From VBAU01 sp036005185 (GTDB taxonomy: Bacteria > Bacteroidota > Bacteroidia > Chitinophagales > Chitinophagaceae), in NCBI GenBank assembly GCA_036005185.1, contig DASYQS010000049.1, positions 248,001-312,000 of the forward strand: DNA of 64,000 nucleotides, written 5' to 3'. The number at the start of each line of letters is the position of its first letter. Positions within the stretch are counted from its first letter, which is position 1. The translations under genes and the position numbers were made by a program. Under the pieces are notes generated by a model. The model was not told where the DNA came from. It worked only from the letters and a program-made list of their open reading frames with translations, and did not search any database. Shown one piece after another: positions 38,548 through 46,441 of the stretch.

Positions 38548-40224
38548 ATGAGAAAAATTCTTGCCTTGACCATTCTAGCTGTAATATTTATTTCCTGCAA
38601 GCAAAAACCCAAGTACGATACAATCATCCGTAACGGAATGATCTATGATGGCAATGGCGGTGAACCACTCAAGGCTGATATTGCCATCCATGCAGATACG
38701 ATTGCATTTATTGGTGATCTGAAAAATGAAACAGCAAAAAATGAGATAGATGCAAAAGGGATGGCCGTTTCACCTGGATTTATCAATATGCTTAGCTGGG
38801 CCAATGAATCATTGATACAGGATGGACGTTCACAAAGTGACATTCGACAGGGAGTAACGTTAGAAGTAATGGGAGAAGGAAGCAGCATGGGGCCGTTGAA
38901 TGCTAAAATGAAAAATGAAATGGAGAAAGGCCAAGCTGATATTAAGTACAAAGTGGAATGGAATACGTTGGGAGAATATTTGAATTGGTTGGAGAAAAAA
39001 GGGATCTCTTGTAATGTAGCTTCTTTTATCGGAGCTACAACAGTGCGTGAGTATGTGATCGGCGAGGATGATCGTGATCCCACACCTGCTGAGATGGATA
39101 GCATGAAATTATTAGTTCGTCAAGCGATGGAAGAAGGGGCCATGGGAGTAGGATCTTCACTCATTTATCCCCCCGCTTTTTTTGCAAAGACAAATGAATT
39201 GATTGAATTATCGAAAGAAGCGTCGAGGTATGGCGGAATGTATATTTCACACATGCGCAATGAGGGCAATAAATTATTTGAGGCGGTTGATGAACTAATA
39301 AGAATTGCAAAAGAGGCCAATATACCGGCAGAGATTTATCATTTAAAAGCGGCCGGAAAAGATAATTGGTGGAAGATTGATAGCCTTGTAAAAATTATTG
39401 AAAAAGCAAGAGCCGATGGGTTAAGGATCACGGCCGATATGTACACCTATCATGCAAGTGCAACAGGACTCACAGCATCCTTTCCACCCTCTTTACAAGA
39501 CGGCGGTTTTGACAGTCTTTGGCACCGGTTGCAAAGACCAGATGTGCGTGAAAAAATGAAGAAAGCAATGAATACAAATGCACAGGATTGGGAAAATACT
39601 TATTACGGTGCAGGAGGTGCAAAAGGAGTTTTATTGCTGGGTTTCAAAAAAGATTCACTTCGAAAATATATTGGAAAAACTTTGGAAGAATGTGCTAAGA
39701 TCAGAGGCAGCTCACCAGAGGAAACAGCCATGAATTTAATTGTGCAGGATAGCACCCGCATTGATGTTTCATATTTTTCAATGGATTCAAATAACATAAA
39801 AAAAGAAGTGGGACTTCCTTGGATGAGTTTTTGCTCTGATGCGGAGTCCGAAGCGCCTGAAGGAGTGTTTTTAAACACGAATCCCCATCCCAGGGCTTAT
39901 GGAAGTTTTATAAGAGTACTTGGCAAATTTTCAAGAGATGAAAATATTATTTCTTTGCAGGAAGCAGTGCGTAAGCTTTCTAAGCTGCCTGCCACCGATT
40001 TAAAACTTCAAAAGAGAGGTGAATTGAAAGTGGGGAATTATGCTGATATAGTGATTTTTGATTCTGCAAAAGTAAAAGACAATGCCACGTTTGCAAAGCC
40101 GCATCAATATGCGGAAGGAGTGATTCATGTTTTTGTAAATGGTACGCAGGTGCTAAAAGATGGAGAACATACTGGCGCAAAGCCGGGAAGGTTTGTGAAA
40201 GGACCTGGATTTAAAATGAATTAA
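38548..40224 (+). CDS. D-aminoacylase-like amidohydrolase lipoprotein, HxH motif missing
   Basis: 558 residues from ATG 38548, with lipobox VIFISCKQ, so lipid-anchored. Amidohydrolase fold of the N-acyl-D-amino-acid deacylase group: GMIYDGNGG, SPGFINMLSW, DIRQGVTLEVMGEGSSMGP, ISHMRNEG, IYHLKAAG, DMYTYHAS, MSFCSDAESEAPEG, HPRAYGSF. At the place of the usual metal-binding HxH it reads NMLSWANES, while the later His and Asp ligands are kept. This may be a subfamily using one metal site or a different substrate. The next gene starts 22 bases on and may be co-transcribed. Confidence 0.82.
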   Translation: MRKILALTILAVIFISCKQKPKYDTIIRNGMIYDGNGGEPLKADIAIHADTIAFIGDLKNETAKNEIDAKGMAVSPGFINMLSWANESLIQDGRSQSDIRQGVTLEVMGEGSSMGPLNAKMKNEMEKGQADIKYKVEWNTLGEYLNWLEKKGISCNVASFIGATTVREYVIGEDDRDPTPAEMDSMKLLVRQAMEEGAMGVGSSLIYPPAFFAKTNELIELSKEASRYGGMYISHMRNEGNKLFEAVDELIRIAKEANIPAEIYHLKAAGKDNWWKIDSLVKIIEKARADGLRITADMYTYHASATGLTASFPPSLQDGGFDSLWHRLQRPDVREKMKKAMNTNAQDWENTYYGAGGAKGVLLLGFKKDSLRKYIGKTLEECAKIRGSSPEETAMNLIVQDSTRIDVSYFSMDSNNIKKEVGLPWMSFCSDAESEAPEGVFLNTNPHPRAYGSFIRVLGKFSRDENIISLQEAVRKLSKLPATDLKLQKRGELKVGNYADIVIFDSAKVKDNATFAKPHQYAEGVIHVFVNGTQVLKDGEHTGAKPGRFVKGPGFKMN

Positions 40225-40246
40225 TAATTATTAATTAATAATTACT

Positions 40247-40717
40247 GTGGAAATAAAAATAAGAAGAGCTGTAAGGGAAGACTGCCCAAGATTACTTGAA
40301 TTAGTACAAGAGCTGGCGACTTATGAAAGAGCCCCGAATGAAGTAACTGTTACGTTGGCACATTTTGAAGAAAGTGGTTTTGGCGAAAAGCCCGTGTGGT
40401 GGGCCTTTGTAGCGGAAGTCCCCTCGCCTTCAGGAGGGGGTGAGGTTGTTGGTTTTGCCCTTTATTATATTCGCTACTCAACCTGGAAGGGGCAAGCCAT
40501 GTATCTTGAAGATATTCTTATCACCAATGAAATGAGAGGCGAGGGAATTGGAAAATTATTGTTTGACCGCTTGATTGAAGAAGCAAAAGAAAAAAAATTT
40601 AACCGGATCATTTGGCAGGTGCTGGACTGGAATGAACCCGCTATTAATTTTTACAAAAAATATAATGCTGAAATTGATTCAAGCTGGCTGAACTGCAGCA
40701 TTTATGTAAACCCGTAG
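40247..40717 (+). CDS. GNAT-family N-acetyltransferase with in-frame repeat insertion
   Basis: 156 residues, GTG start (IKIRRAVREDCPRL). GNAT acetyl-CoA fold: YLEDILITNEMRGEGIGKLLF contains the RxGxG/A loop, and WNEPAINFYKKY is typical of the diamine N-acetyltransferase-like branch (SSAT-like), which acetylates small amines. Residues around 60-68 (SPSGGGE) come from a C/G-rich palindrome inserted in frame between AEVP and VVGFALYY, in a loop. The stop codon falls within the left arm of another inverted repeat. Confidence 0.85.
   Translation: MEIKIRRAVREDCPRLLELVQELATYERAPNEVTVTLAHFEESGFGEKPVWWAFVAEVPSPSGGGEVVGFALYYIRYSTWKGQAMYLEDILITNEMRGEGIGKLLFDRLIEEAKEKKFNRIIWQVLDWNEPAINFYKKYNAEIDSSWLNCSIYVNP
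40420..40445. repeat. CCCCTC/GAGGGG palindrome inside GNAT gene
   Basis: CCCCT and AGGGG arms flank a CTTCAGG core, resembling the dispersed CCCCTCTCC...GGAGAGGGG repeat of Bacteroidota. It keeps the reading frame and adds about eight residues. Confidence 0.6.
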
Positions 40718-40759
40718 AGACAACACATGTGTTGTCTCTCCATGTGTTGTCTCTACGGG
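40711..40759. repeat. 19-base perfect inverted repeat at end of GNAT gene
   Basis: Arms 40711-40729 and 40741-40759 are perfect reverse complements (outer part CCCGTAGAGAC) with an 11-base spacer that repeats TGTTGTCTCTC. It is of the GTAGAGAC...GTCTCTAC class. It contains the GNAT stop codon and separates two convergent genes; no U-tract follows, so it is not an obvious terminator. Confidence 0.85.
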
Positions 40760-40779
40760 GGTTGAAAAAAATTTGTTTA

Positions 40780-42042
40780 TCAGTGTTGAACAACCAATTT
40801 CTTTATTGCTTTTGTGTTATCTCGATTTAATTGCAAAATATAGACTCCATTCTGCAAGCGGTTTAAATCCATGGTTCTTATATTCATTCCTTCAGTAACT
40901 GTAATTTGTTGCTTCATCATTAAAGCGCCAGTCACGTTATAGATATTAACCATAGCTATTCCGTTTCTATCTGCGCTTAGTTCTATATTAATTCTACCCT
41001 GAGTAAGAGAAGGATATACTGCAAATTCTCCATTAGTTATTCTTGACAAAGTAGAAGTAGTCGCGTTGCTTGATGAAACAATTGTGTTACTTGATGCAGT
41101 CGTTGTACATGTTGAGCTTACAATACTTTGCAGCTGCGGATCGGTATCAATAAAGAAATTAGCCCTGGCAACCTGTCCGTCGCTGTGGAAATACATACAA
41201 CGATCATCTGTATAATCCATATAATTCATCCACATTTCAAGCGGTGTTCCTGTACATGTGCTGAGGTGTCCTTCGCCGGGACAACCGAAATTAGGGTCGT
41301 TTTGGAGAGGAGTATCATCAACAAAGTCATTGCCGCAGTGAGCATCACCCCAGATATGAACAAGCCCGAAACAATGACCAATCTCATGTGTTACCGTTCG
41401 TCCAAGATTGAAAGCAGCAAACAAATTATACTGTGACCCTCTTCCGAAAGCATTGGTGTGACACACCACTCCAAATTTTTCGGGGCTAATTCCCGGGTAG
41501 TAGGCAAAACCCAGCACACCACCGCTTAGATTGCACACCCAAATATTCAGAATATGTATTGGGTCAATGGCATCGTCACCGCCCCTGCTGCTGTACTTCA
41601 TATTGTCGGTTACCGCAAATGATTTGATCCTGGTTTGCCTGTGAACAGTTTGAACCAGGCAGAATTTCAAATTCATATCACCTTTTACTGCTCCATAGCC
41701 CGCATCATAATTGTTGTAATCACGATTGGTAGCCGTGAAATCTTCATTTAATACATCAATCTGCGATTGTACCTGAGCATCAGAAATATTCTGGTCAGGA
41801 GAAGAATACAAGACATGAACAGCAACAGGGATAGTTATCGTGGTCGGTTTCCCTCTCTGTTTGTCCAATTTGCGGACGTAATTCTCAAAACTTTTTTCTT
41901 TTTCCCTGACTTTGCGGGCAAATTGGGGATCGTTTCTCATTTGCTCCTGGATAACTTGGTAAGAAGCGCAGGTTCGTTGAGCAAATATCTTTCCGGTGGT
42001 AAATAAAAATAAGGTGGTTGCAGCGAGTACAATTTTTCTCAT
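40780..42042 (-). CDS. M43-like zinc metalloprotease with type A T9SS sorting domain
   Basis: 420 residues. Signal peptide (cleavage near KIFAQ). The metzincin zinc motif HEIGHCFGLVHIWG lies near residue 218 (HExxHxxGxxH) with Met-turn MNYMDYTDD downstream, as in the M43 (pappalysin-like) group. The last 80 or so residues (FAVYPSLTQGRINIEL, VNIYNVTGALM, GVYILQL, KKLVVQH) are a type A sorting domain, so the protein is exported by the type IX system. Convergent with the GNAT gene. Confidence 0.9.
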   Translation of the reverse strand: MRKIVLAATTLFLFTTGKIFAQRTCASYQVIQEQMRNDPQFARKVREKEKSFENYVRKLDKQRGKPTTITIPVAVHVLYSSPDQNISDAQVQSQIDVLNEDFTATNRDYNNYDAGYGAVKGDMNLKFCLVQTVHRQTRIKSFAVTDNMKYSSRGGDDAIDPIHILNIWVCNLSGGVLGFAYYPGISPEKFGVVCHTNAFGRGSQYNLFAAFNLGRTVTHEIGHCFGLVHIWGDAHCGNDFVDDTPLQNDPNFGCPGEGHLSTCTGTPLEMWMNYMDYTDDRCMYFHSDGQVARANFFIDTDPQLQSIVSSTCTTTASSNTIVSSSNATTSTLSRITNGEFAVYPSLTQGRINIELSADRNGIAMVNIYNVTGALMMKQQITVTEGMNIRTMDLNRLQNGVYILQLNRDNTKAIKKLVVQH

Positions 42043-42109
42043 GTGTTAGCATTTAGCTAATTAAGTTAAAGAATTCTCATCGATCTAAAAAAACAATTTA
42101 GACAATTCT

Positions 42110-43000
42110 TCAACTTACACCTTCAACCATAACTGACTTATTAATCTTTAGGATTAGCCCCTGTAATACTTTGCCAGGGCCAGCTTCAGTGAATGTAGAT
42201 GCTCCGTCTGCAACCATCGCTTGTACACTTTGTGTCCATCGTACAGGGTTTGTTAATTGATCGATTAAATTTTGCTTGATCTCTTCTCCATCCATTACAG
42301 CTTTTGCAATTGCATTTTGATAAACCGGACAAACAGGAGTATGAAACCTTGTGGATTCAATAGCTGCTTGCAACTCTTCACGAGCCGGTTTCATTAAAGG
42401 AGAATGAAATGCGCCTCCTACGGGAAGTACCATTGCTCTTTTAGCGCCTCCGGCTTTCATCCGTTCGCAAGCAATTTCAATTCCGCGTAGCGATCCGCTT
42501 ATTGCCAACTGGCCCGGGCAATTATAATTTGCCGCAACAACCACTTCATTTGTTTCTTTTTGCACCTGATCACAAATAGATTCCACCTTTTCGTCACTCA
42601 ATCCAAGTATGGCAGCCATGGTTGATGGATTTAGTTCACAGGCTTTTTGCATGGCTTGTGCACGAATAGAAACCAGCTTCAAAGCATCTTCGAAACTTAA
42701 GGTACCGTTTACGACCAGTGCGGAAAATTCTCCCAGTGAATGTCCGGCCACCATATCGGGCCTTGCATTCTCAATACTTCTGTATGCAATAATGGAATGG
42801 AGAAAAACGGCTGGTTGCGTTACCTTAGTCTGTTTCAGATCATCTTCAGTGCCTCGAAACATAATATCTGAAATCCGAAAGCCCAAAATATCATTTGCCT
42901 GTTCAAATAATTTTTTTGAAAAAGCGCTGTTCTCATAATGCTCCAATCCCATACCGGGAAATTGTGAACCCTGACCCGGAAAAACATATGCATGCTTCAT
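42110..43000 (-). CDS. fabD: Malonyl-CoA:ACP transacylase
   Basis: 296 residues. Loads malonate onto acyl carrier protein. Begins FPGQGSQFPGMG; nucleophile Ser in AGHSLGEFSAL near residue 90; catalytic His in GGAFHSPLM near 200; EAGPGKVLQGL near the end. Normal length. Separate from fabH in the window. Upstream sequence is a mosaic repeat rather than an obvious promoter. Confidence 0.94.
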   Translation of the reverse strand: MKHAYVFPGQGSQFPGMGLEHYENSAFSKKLFEQANDILGFRISDIMFRGTEDDLKQTKVTQPAVFLHSIIAYRSIENARPDMVAGHSLGEFSALVVNGTLSFEDALKLVSIRAQAMQKACELNPSTMAAILGLSDEKVESICDQVQKETNEVVVAANYNCPGQLAISGSLRGIEIACERMKAGGAKRAMVLPVGGAFHSPLMKPAREELQAAIESTRFHTPVCPVYQNAIAKAVMDGEEIKQNLIDQLTNPVRWTQSVQAMVADGASTFTEAGPGKVLQGLILKINKSVMVEGVS

Positions 43001-43012
43001 GAAGAAGTTATT

Positions 43013-43107
43013 CGTTTATTTGTTTATTGGTTCTTCGAGAATAAGATTTCCTTTATTTACAAGCCGCAACTTACAAATAAACAAATAAACAAGTAAACCA
43101 ATAAAAA
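43013..43107. repeat. AAACAAATAAAC-type inverted intergenic repeat
   Basis: CGTTTATTTGTTTATTGG on the left is mirrored by ACAAATAAACAAATAAAC plus CCAATAAA on the right, with imperfect matching. It fills the space between fabD and folE. Confidence 0.5.
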
Positions 43108-43115
43108 ATCTGGAT

Positions 43116-43712
43116 TTAATAAAGCTTTGCAGAAATTAATTTTAAAAACTCACTGCGTGTAGCATTCTTCATAAACTCACCGTCAAAAGCAGATGTTGTT
43201 GTCACTGAATTTTGTTTTTGCACTCCGCGCATCATCATGCACAAATGTTGGGCTTCAATGACCACAGCCACGCCTAAAGGATTGAGCGTTTCTTTTATGG
43301 CATTTAATATCTGTGTGGTTAATCGTTCTTGCACCTGCAAGCGGCGGGAATACACATCAACAACTCTGGCAATTTTGCTTAACCCTGTTATCCAACCATT
43401 GGGTATATATGCCACGTGGGCCTTGCCGAAAAATGGTAGAATATGATGCTCGCACATGCTATACAATTCAATATCTTTTACCAGGATCATCTCACTCATT
43501 TCCTCATGAAACTTAGCAGAGTTAAGAATGGCCTTTGCATCCATATTATATCCCTGCATCATAAATTGCATGGCCTTTGCTAATCGTTCAGGAGTTTTTA
43601 ACAAACCCTCTCTTTCAGGATTTTCGCCAAGCAACGCTAATGCTTCCCTATAGCTCTCAATTAATCCCGAAGTGATTTTGTCTTCATATTGCTCTGTTCT
43701 TTTGTATGCCAT
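43116..43712 (-). CDS. folE: GTP cyclohydrolase I
   Basis: 198 residues. Converts GTP to 7,8-dihydroneopterin triphosphate. Motifs: LLKTPERLAKAM, zinc and active-site segment SMCEHHILPFFGKAHVAYIP, RLQVQERLTTQI, and EAQHLCMMMRGVQKQNS with the second zinc Cys. Feeds the two PTPS/QueD-type enzymes encoded just downstream in map order, for queuosine or pterin synthesis, as well as folate. The space before it contains a TTGTTACATTGTTGAATTG-like AT repeat. Confidence 0.95.
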   Translation of the reverse strand: MAYKRTEQYEDKITSGLIESYREALALLGENPEREGLLKTPERLAKAMQFMMQGYNMDAKAILNSAKFHEEMSEMILVKDIELYSMCEHHILPFFGKAHVAYIPNGWITGLSKIARVVDVYSRRLQVQERLTTQILNAIKETLNPLGVAVVIEAQHLCMMMRGVQKQNSVTTTSAFDGEFMKNATRSEFLKLISAKLY

Positions 43713-43811
43713 AGATTTGAATTGTTACATTGTTGAATTGTTATATTGCTTTATAATTAAATTGTCGATTATCTTTTGCTTCAACCAAACAATAGCCTTA
43801 AGCTAACTTTC

Positions 43812-44225
43812 TCAAACCGGATACTCTACAAAATTCCTTGGTGTTTCATACAATCTTACCTGCACATCAAACTTACTATCAATATGGGGTCTTAGTAATT
43901 TATAGATTACTATAACAATATTTTCGGCTGTGGGGTTCAAATCCTTAAACTCTATGGTATCAAGATTAAGATTTTTATGGTCAAATTTTTGAACAACCTC
44001 CCTCTTAATAAGATTAGATAAGGATTTGAGATCGATCACATAACCTGTTTCTTTATCCGGCTCGCCCGTTACTTTTACTTCCATTTCATAATTATGCCCA
44101 TGATAATTAGGCAAAGCGCATTTGCCAAAGACCTTTTCATTTTGAGCATCATCCCACGCAGCATTGTATAAACGATGGGCCGCATTAAAATGTTCTTTTC
44201 TAAAAACTGACACCCTTTCACTCAT
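43812..44225 (-). CDS. 6-pyruvoyl-tetrahydropterin synthase / QueD family, copy 1
   Basis: 137 residues. EHFNAAHRLY and YHGHNYEMEV supply the three zinc His; GKCALPNYHGHNY has the catalytic Cys; LDHKNLNLD and the C-terminal LYETPRNFVEY are family marks. Uses dihydroneopterin triphosphate, giving either 6-carboxy-tetrahydropterin (QueD, queuosine) or 6-pyruvoyl-tetrahydropterin. The neighbouring gene is a paralogue of the same length. Which member makes which product cannot be told. Confidence 0.88.
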   Translation of the reverse strand: MSERVSVFRKEHFNAAHRLYNAAWDDAQNEKVFGKCALPNYHGHNYEMEVKVTGEPDKETGYVIDLKSLSNLIKREVVQKFDHKNLNLDTIEFKDLNPTAENIVIVIYKLLRPHIDSKFDVQVRLYETPRNFVEYPV

Positions 44226-44332
44226 GATTTCAAATTACGAAATTAATATTTAGCCCCTTTTGGACTTTCCTGAAATGACATATATTTTATTAAAACGTGA
44301 AAAATAAAAAACAGTTGGCTTAAATCATCATC

Positions 44333-44746
44333 TTATTTTTCACCAAAATATTCTACATAAATTCTTGGAGTTTCATACAACTTAACACAATGCAATTGTA
44401 CTCCGCTGGGTAGTAGTGGTCGAAGTTGATCCCAAATACCAATGGCCAGGTTTTCCGAGCTGCACATTTTTCCTTTCATAAAGTCAACATCAAGGTTCAG
44501 ATTTTTATGATCAAGTTTTTCAATCACATGCTCTTTAATGATTACGCTTAATTTTTTTACGTCAAACAAAAAACCGGTATCAGCATCAGGCTCGCCTTTT
44601 ACCGTGATATAGAGATCATAGTTATGGCCGTGCCAGTTATCATTAGCACATTTACCAAATATAACATCATTCTTTTCTTTGCTCCATGCGGGGTTATAAA
44701 GTTTATGAGCCGCATTAAAATGTTCCATTCTTGTCAGGTAGATCAT
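44333..44746 (-). CDS. 6-pyruvoyl-tetrahydropterin synthase / QueD family, copy 2
   Basis: 137 residues, tandem paralogue of copy 1. MEHFNAAHKLY and NWHGHNYDLYI carry the zinc His, GKCANDNWHGHNY the Cys, KLDHKNLNLDVDF and LYETPRIYVEY the rest. It differs from copy 1 in the acid-rich linker regions. A TACCTTTG promoter box stands 12 bases before the start. The pair lies beside folE, which makes the shared substrate. Divergent from mqnB. Confidence 0.88.
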   Translation of the reverse strand: MIYLTRMEHFNAAHKLYNPAWSKEKNDVIFGKCANDNWHGHNYDLYITVKGEPDADTGFLFDVKKLSVIIKEHVIEKLDHKNLNLDVDFMKGKMCSSENLAIGIWDQLRPLLPSGVQLHCVKLYETPRIYVEYFGEK

Positions 44747-44759
44747 AAAAACTAAGGGG

Positions 44760-44767
44760 CAAAGGTA
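44760..44767 (-). promoter_or_regulatory. -7 promoter box of the PTPS copy 2 gene
   Basis: Minus strand TACCTTTG, full TAnnTTTG match, 12 to 13 bases before the ATG at 44746. Confidence 0.55.
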
Positions 44768-44801
44768 AGAACAAATGAAGTCATGATATATAATGAATCA
44801 A

Positions 44802-44809
44802 TAACTTTG
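44802..44809 (+). promoter_or_regulatory. -7 promoter box of mqnB
   Basis: TAACTTTG, full TAnnTTTG match, 17 bases before the mqnB ATG at 44827. Divergent from the PTPS promoter, 35 bases apart. Confidence 0.55.
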
Positions 44810-44826
44810 AGTCCTTTTCTGGCGAT

Positions 44827-45507
44827 ATGAATATTTTATTAACCGCAGCAACAGCAAAAGAAATAGAACCTTTTTTTGAGTATTACCGTAATACAAAAAG
44901 GTCTCAGAATATTGAAATACTTATCACAGGCGTTGGACTTATTGCCGCCACCTATCATCTTTTAAAACAAATAAACTTAAAGAAGCCCGACCTAGTGATC
45001 CAGGCGGGTGTTGCCGGTTGTTTTAACAAAAAGATTTCTTTGGGCACAGTGGTTGTTGTAAAAAAAGAAACCATAGCTGACCAAAGCGTGGTGGAATTAA
45101 AGAAGCTAAGAACTCTTTTTGATCTGGAAGTTGTGCCCCATGATCAATTTCCTTTTACAAAGGGATGGCTGGAAAATAATCACAGAATTCTAGAGCGCAG
45201 TGAGCTGAAAAAAGTAAAAGCTATTTCGGTAAATGAAATAACTACATCAAAGCAAAAAATAAAATTTTATAAGGACGCTTTTAAACCACTCATTGAATCG
45301 ATGGAAGGGGCCGCTTTGCACTATACTTGTTTGATGGAAAAGATCCCTTTTATTCAGTTGCGAAGCGTTTCAAATTATATAGCTGAAAGAGATAAGAAGA
45401 AATGGGATATGAAAACATCAATCATCAACTTGAATAAAGAATTGATAAAACTGGTTGAGATGGTAAATAAAGAATTTCGAATAAAAGAATCCAGGATAGA
45501 AGAATAA
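44827..45507 (+). CDS. mqnB: Futalosine hydrolase
   Basis: 226 residues of the nucleoside phosphorylase/hydrolase fold. Splits (aminodeoxy)futalosine in the alternative menaquinone pathway. Seen: ILLTAATAKEIEPF at the N-terminus, TGVGLIAATYHL, VIQAGVAGCFN, VSVNEIT-like segment (AISVNEITTS), and SMEGAALHYTC with the purine-binding Met-Glu. The C-terminal EEL/KLVEMVNKEF tail is Lys-rich. Adjacent mqnD (22 bases later) confirms the assignment. Confidence 0.88.
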   Translation: MNILLTAATAKEIEPFFEYYRNTKRSQNIEILITGVGLIAATYHLLKQINLKKPDLVIQAGVAGCFNKKISLGTVVVVKKETIADQSVVELKKLRTLFDLEVVPHDQFPFTKGWLENNHRILERSELKKVKAISVNEITTSKQKIKFYKDAFKPLIESMEGAALHYTCLMEKIPFIQLRSVSNYIAERDKKKWDMKTSIINLNKELIKLVEMVNKEFRIKESRIEE

Positions 45508-45529
45508 TACAAACATAAATTATAAACTT

Positions 45530-46393
45530 TTGAAACTATCACTTGGTTTTTCTCCCTGCCCTAATGATACTTTTATTTTTGACGCACTCGTCAATAAAAA
45601 AATAGATACGGAAGGTTTGGATTTTGATGCAGTGCTTGAAGATGTAGAAACACTTAATCAATGGGCCTTGCAAGGCAAGCTTGATTTAACTAAACTCAGT
45701 TTTCCTGCTTTTTTCCAATCTATCAGTACATATACTTTACTGAATTCAGGAAGTGCATTAGGAAAGGGGGTGGGACCATTGTTAATATCAAAAAAAAATA
45801 TCCCGCTACCTGATGTAGAGTCATATCCAACTTACGATATTGAACAAGCAACGATTGCAATTCCGGGGGAAAACACAACAGCAAACCTTCTTTTAAGCTT
45901 TGCTTTTCCAAATGCTAAGAAAAAGATTCCTATGATCTTCTCAGAAATTGAAAATGCTGTGCTCACAAATAAAACCGATCTGGGCGTTATTATTCATGAA
46001 AACCGTTTTACTTATCAGCAAAGAGGCCTTCATAAACTGGTCGATTTGGGTGAATACTGGGAGCAAAAAATTAAAACACCTATTCCGTTGGGTGCAATTG
46101 CCATAAAAAGAGAAATTAAAAAAAGCATATCAGAAAAAATAGATAAACTGATCAAGCAAAGTCTTGAATATGCTTATGCCAACTATCCGTTGATCACTGA
46201 ATTTGTAAAAGAACATTCACAGGAAATGAGTGAGGATGTAATGCGCCAGCATATTGAATTATACGTAAATAATTATTCACTTGACCTGGGGGATGAGGGC
46301 AAAAAAGCTATTGAAACTCTTTACCAGGTTTTTAGATCCCAACTTATGGTTTCTGAACAAGCTAATTCAGGAAACCATTTATTTCTTTCTTAA
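45530..46393 (+). CDS. mqnD: 1,4-dihydroxy-6-naphthoate synthase
   Basis: 287 residues with a TTG start (45530); the family begins right there (LSLGFSPCPNDTFIFDAL). Ring-forming step after futalosine cleavage in menaquinone synthesis. Also DLTKLSFPAFF, LNSGSALGKGVGPLL, AIPGENTTANLLL, and LGVIIHENRFTY, all typical. Follows mqnB on the same strand; the other mqn genes are not in the window. Confidence 0.93.
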   Translation: MKLSLGFSPCPNDTFIFDALVNKKIDTEGLDFDAVLEDVETLNQWALQGKLDLTKLSFPAFFQSISTYTLLNSGSALGKGVGPLLISKKNIPLPDVESYPTYDIEQATIAIPGENTTANLLLSFAFPNAKKKIPMIFSEIENAVLTNKTDLGVIIHENRFTYQQRGLHKLVDLGEYWEQKIKTPIPLGAIAIKREIKKSISEKIDKLIKQSLEYAYANYPLITEFVKEHSQEMSEDVMRQHIELYVNNYSLDLGDEGKKAIETLYQVFRSQLMVSEQANSGNHLFLS

Positions 46394-46441
46394 ATTTTTT
46401 CACCGATCAGGCTGGATGAAGCAGACTTTTTCTTGATTAAA

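Noticed and set aside
38643..39104. 153-codon minus-strand frame inside the amidohydrolase gene
   Set aside because: Antisense shadow of a well-supported lipoprotein enzyme.
40711..40759. 19-base inverted repeat as a terminator
   Set aside because: No T-run follows on either strand and it belongs to a dispersed GTAGAGAC...GTCTCTAC repeat class.
43013..43107. AT-rich repeats between fabD and folE as an origin or CRISPR remnant
   Set aside because: Units are irregular with no constant spacer and no cas genes or DnaA boxes nearby.
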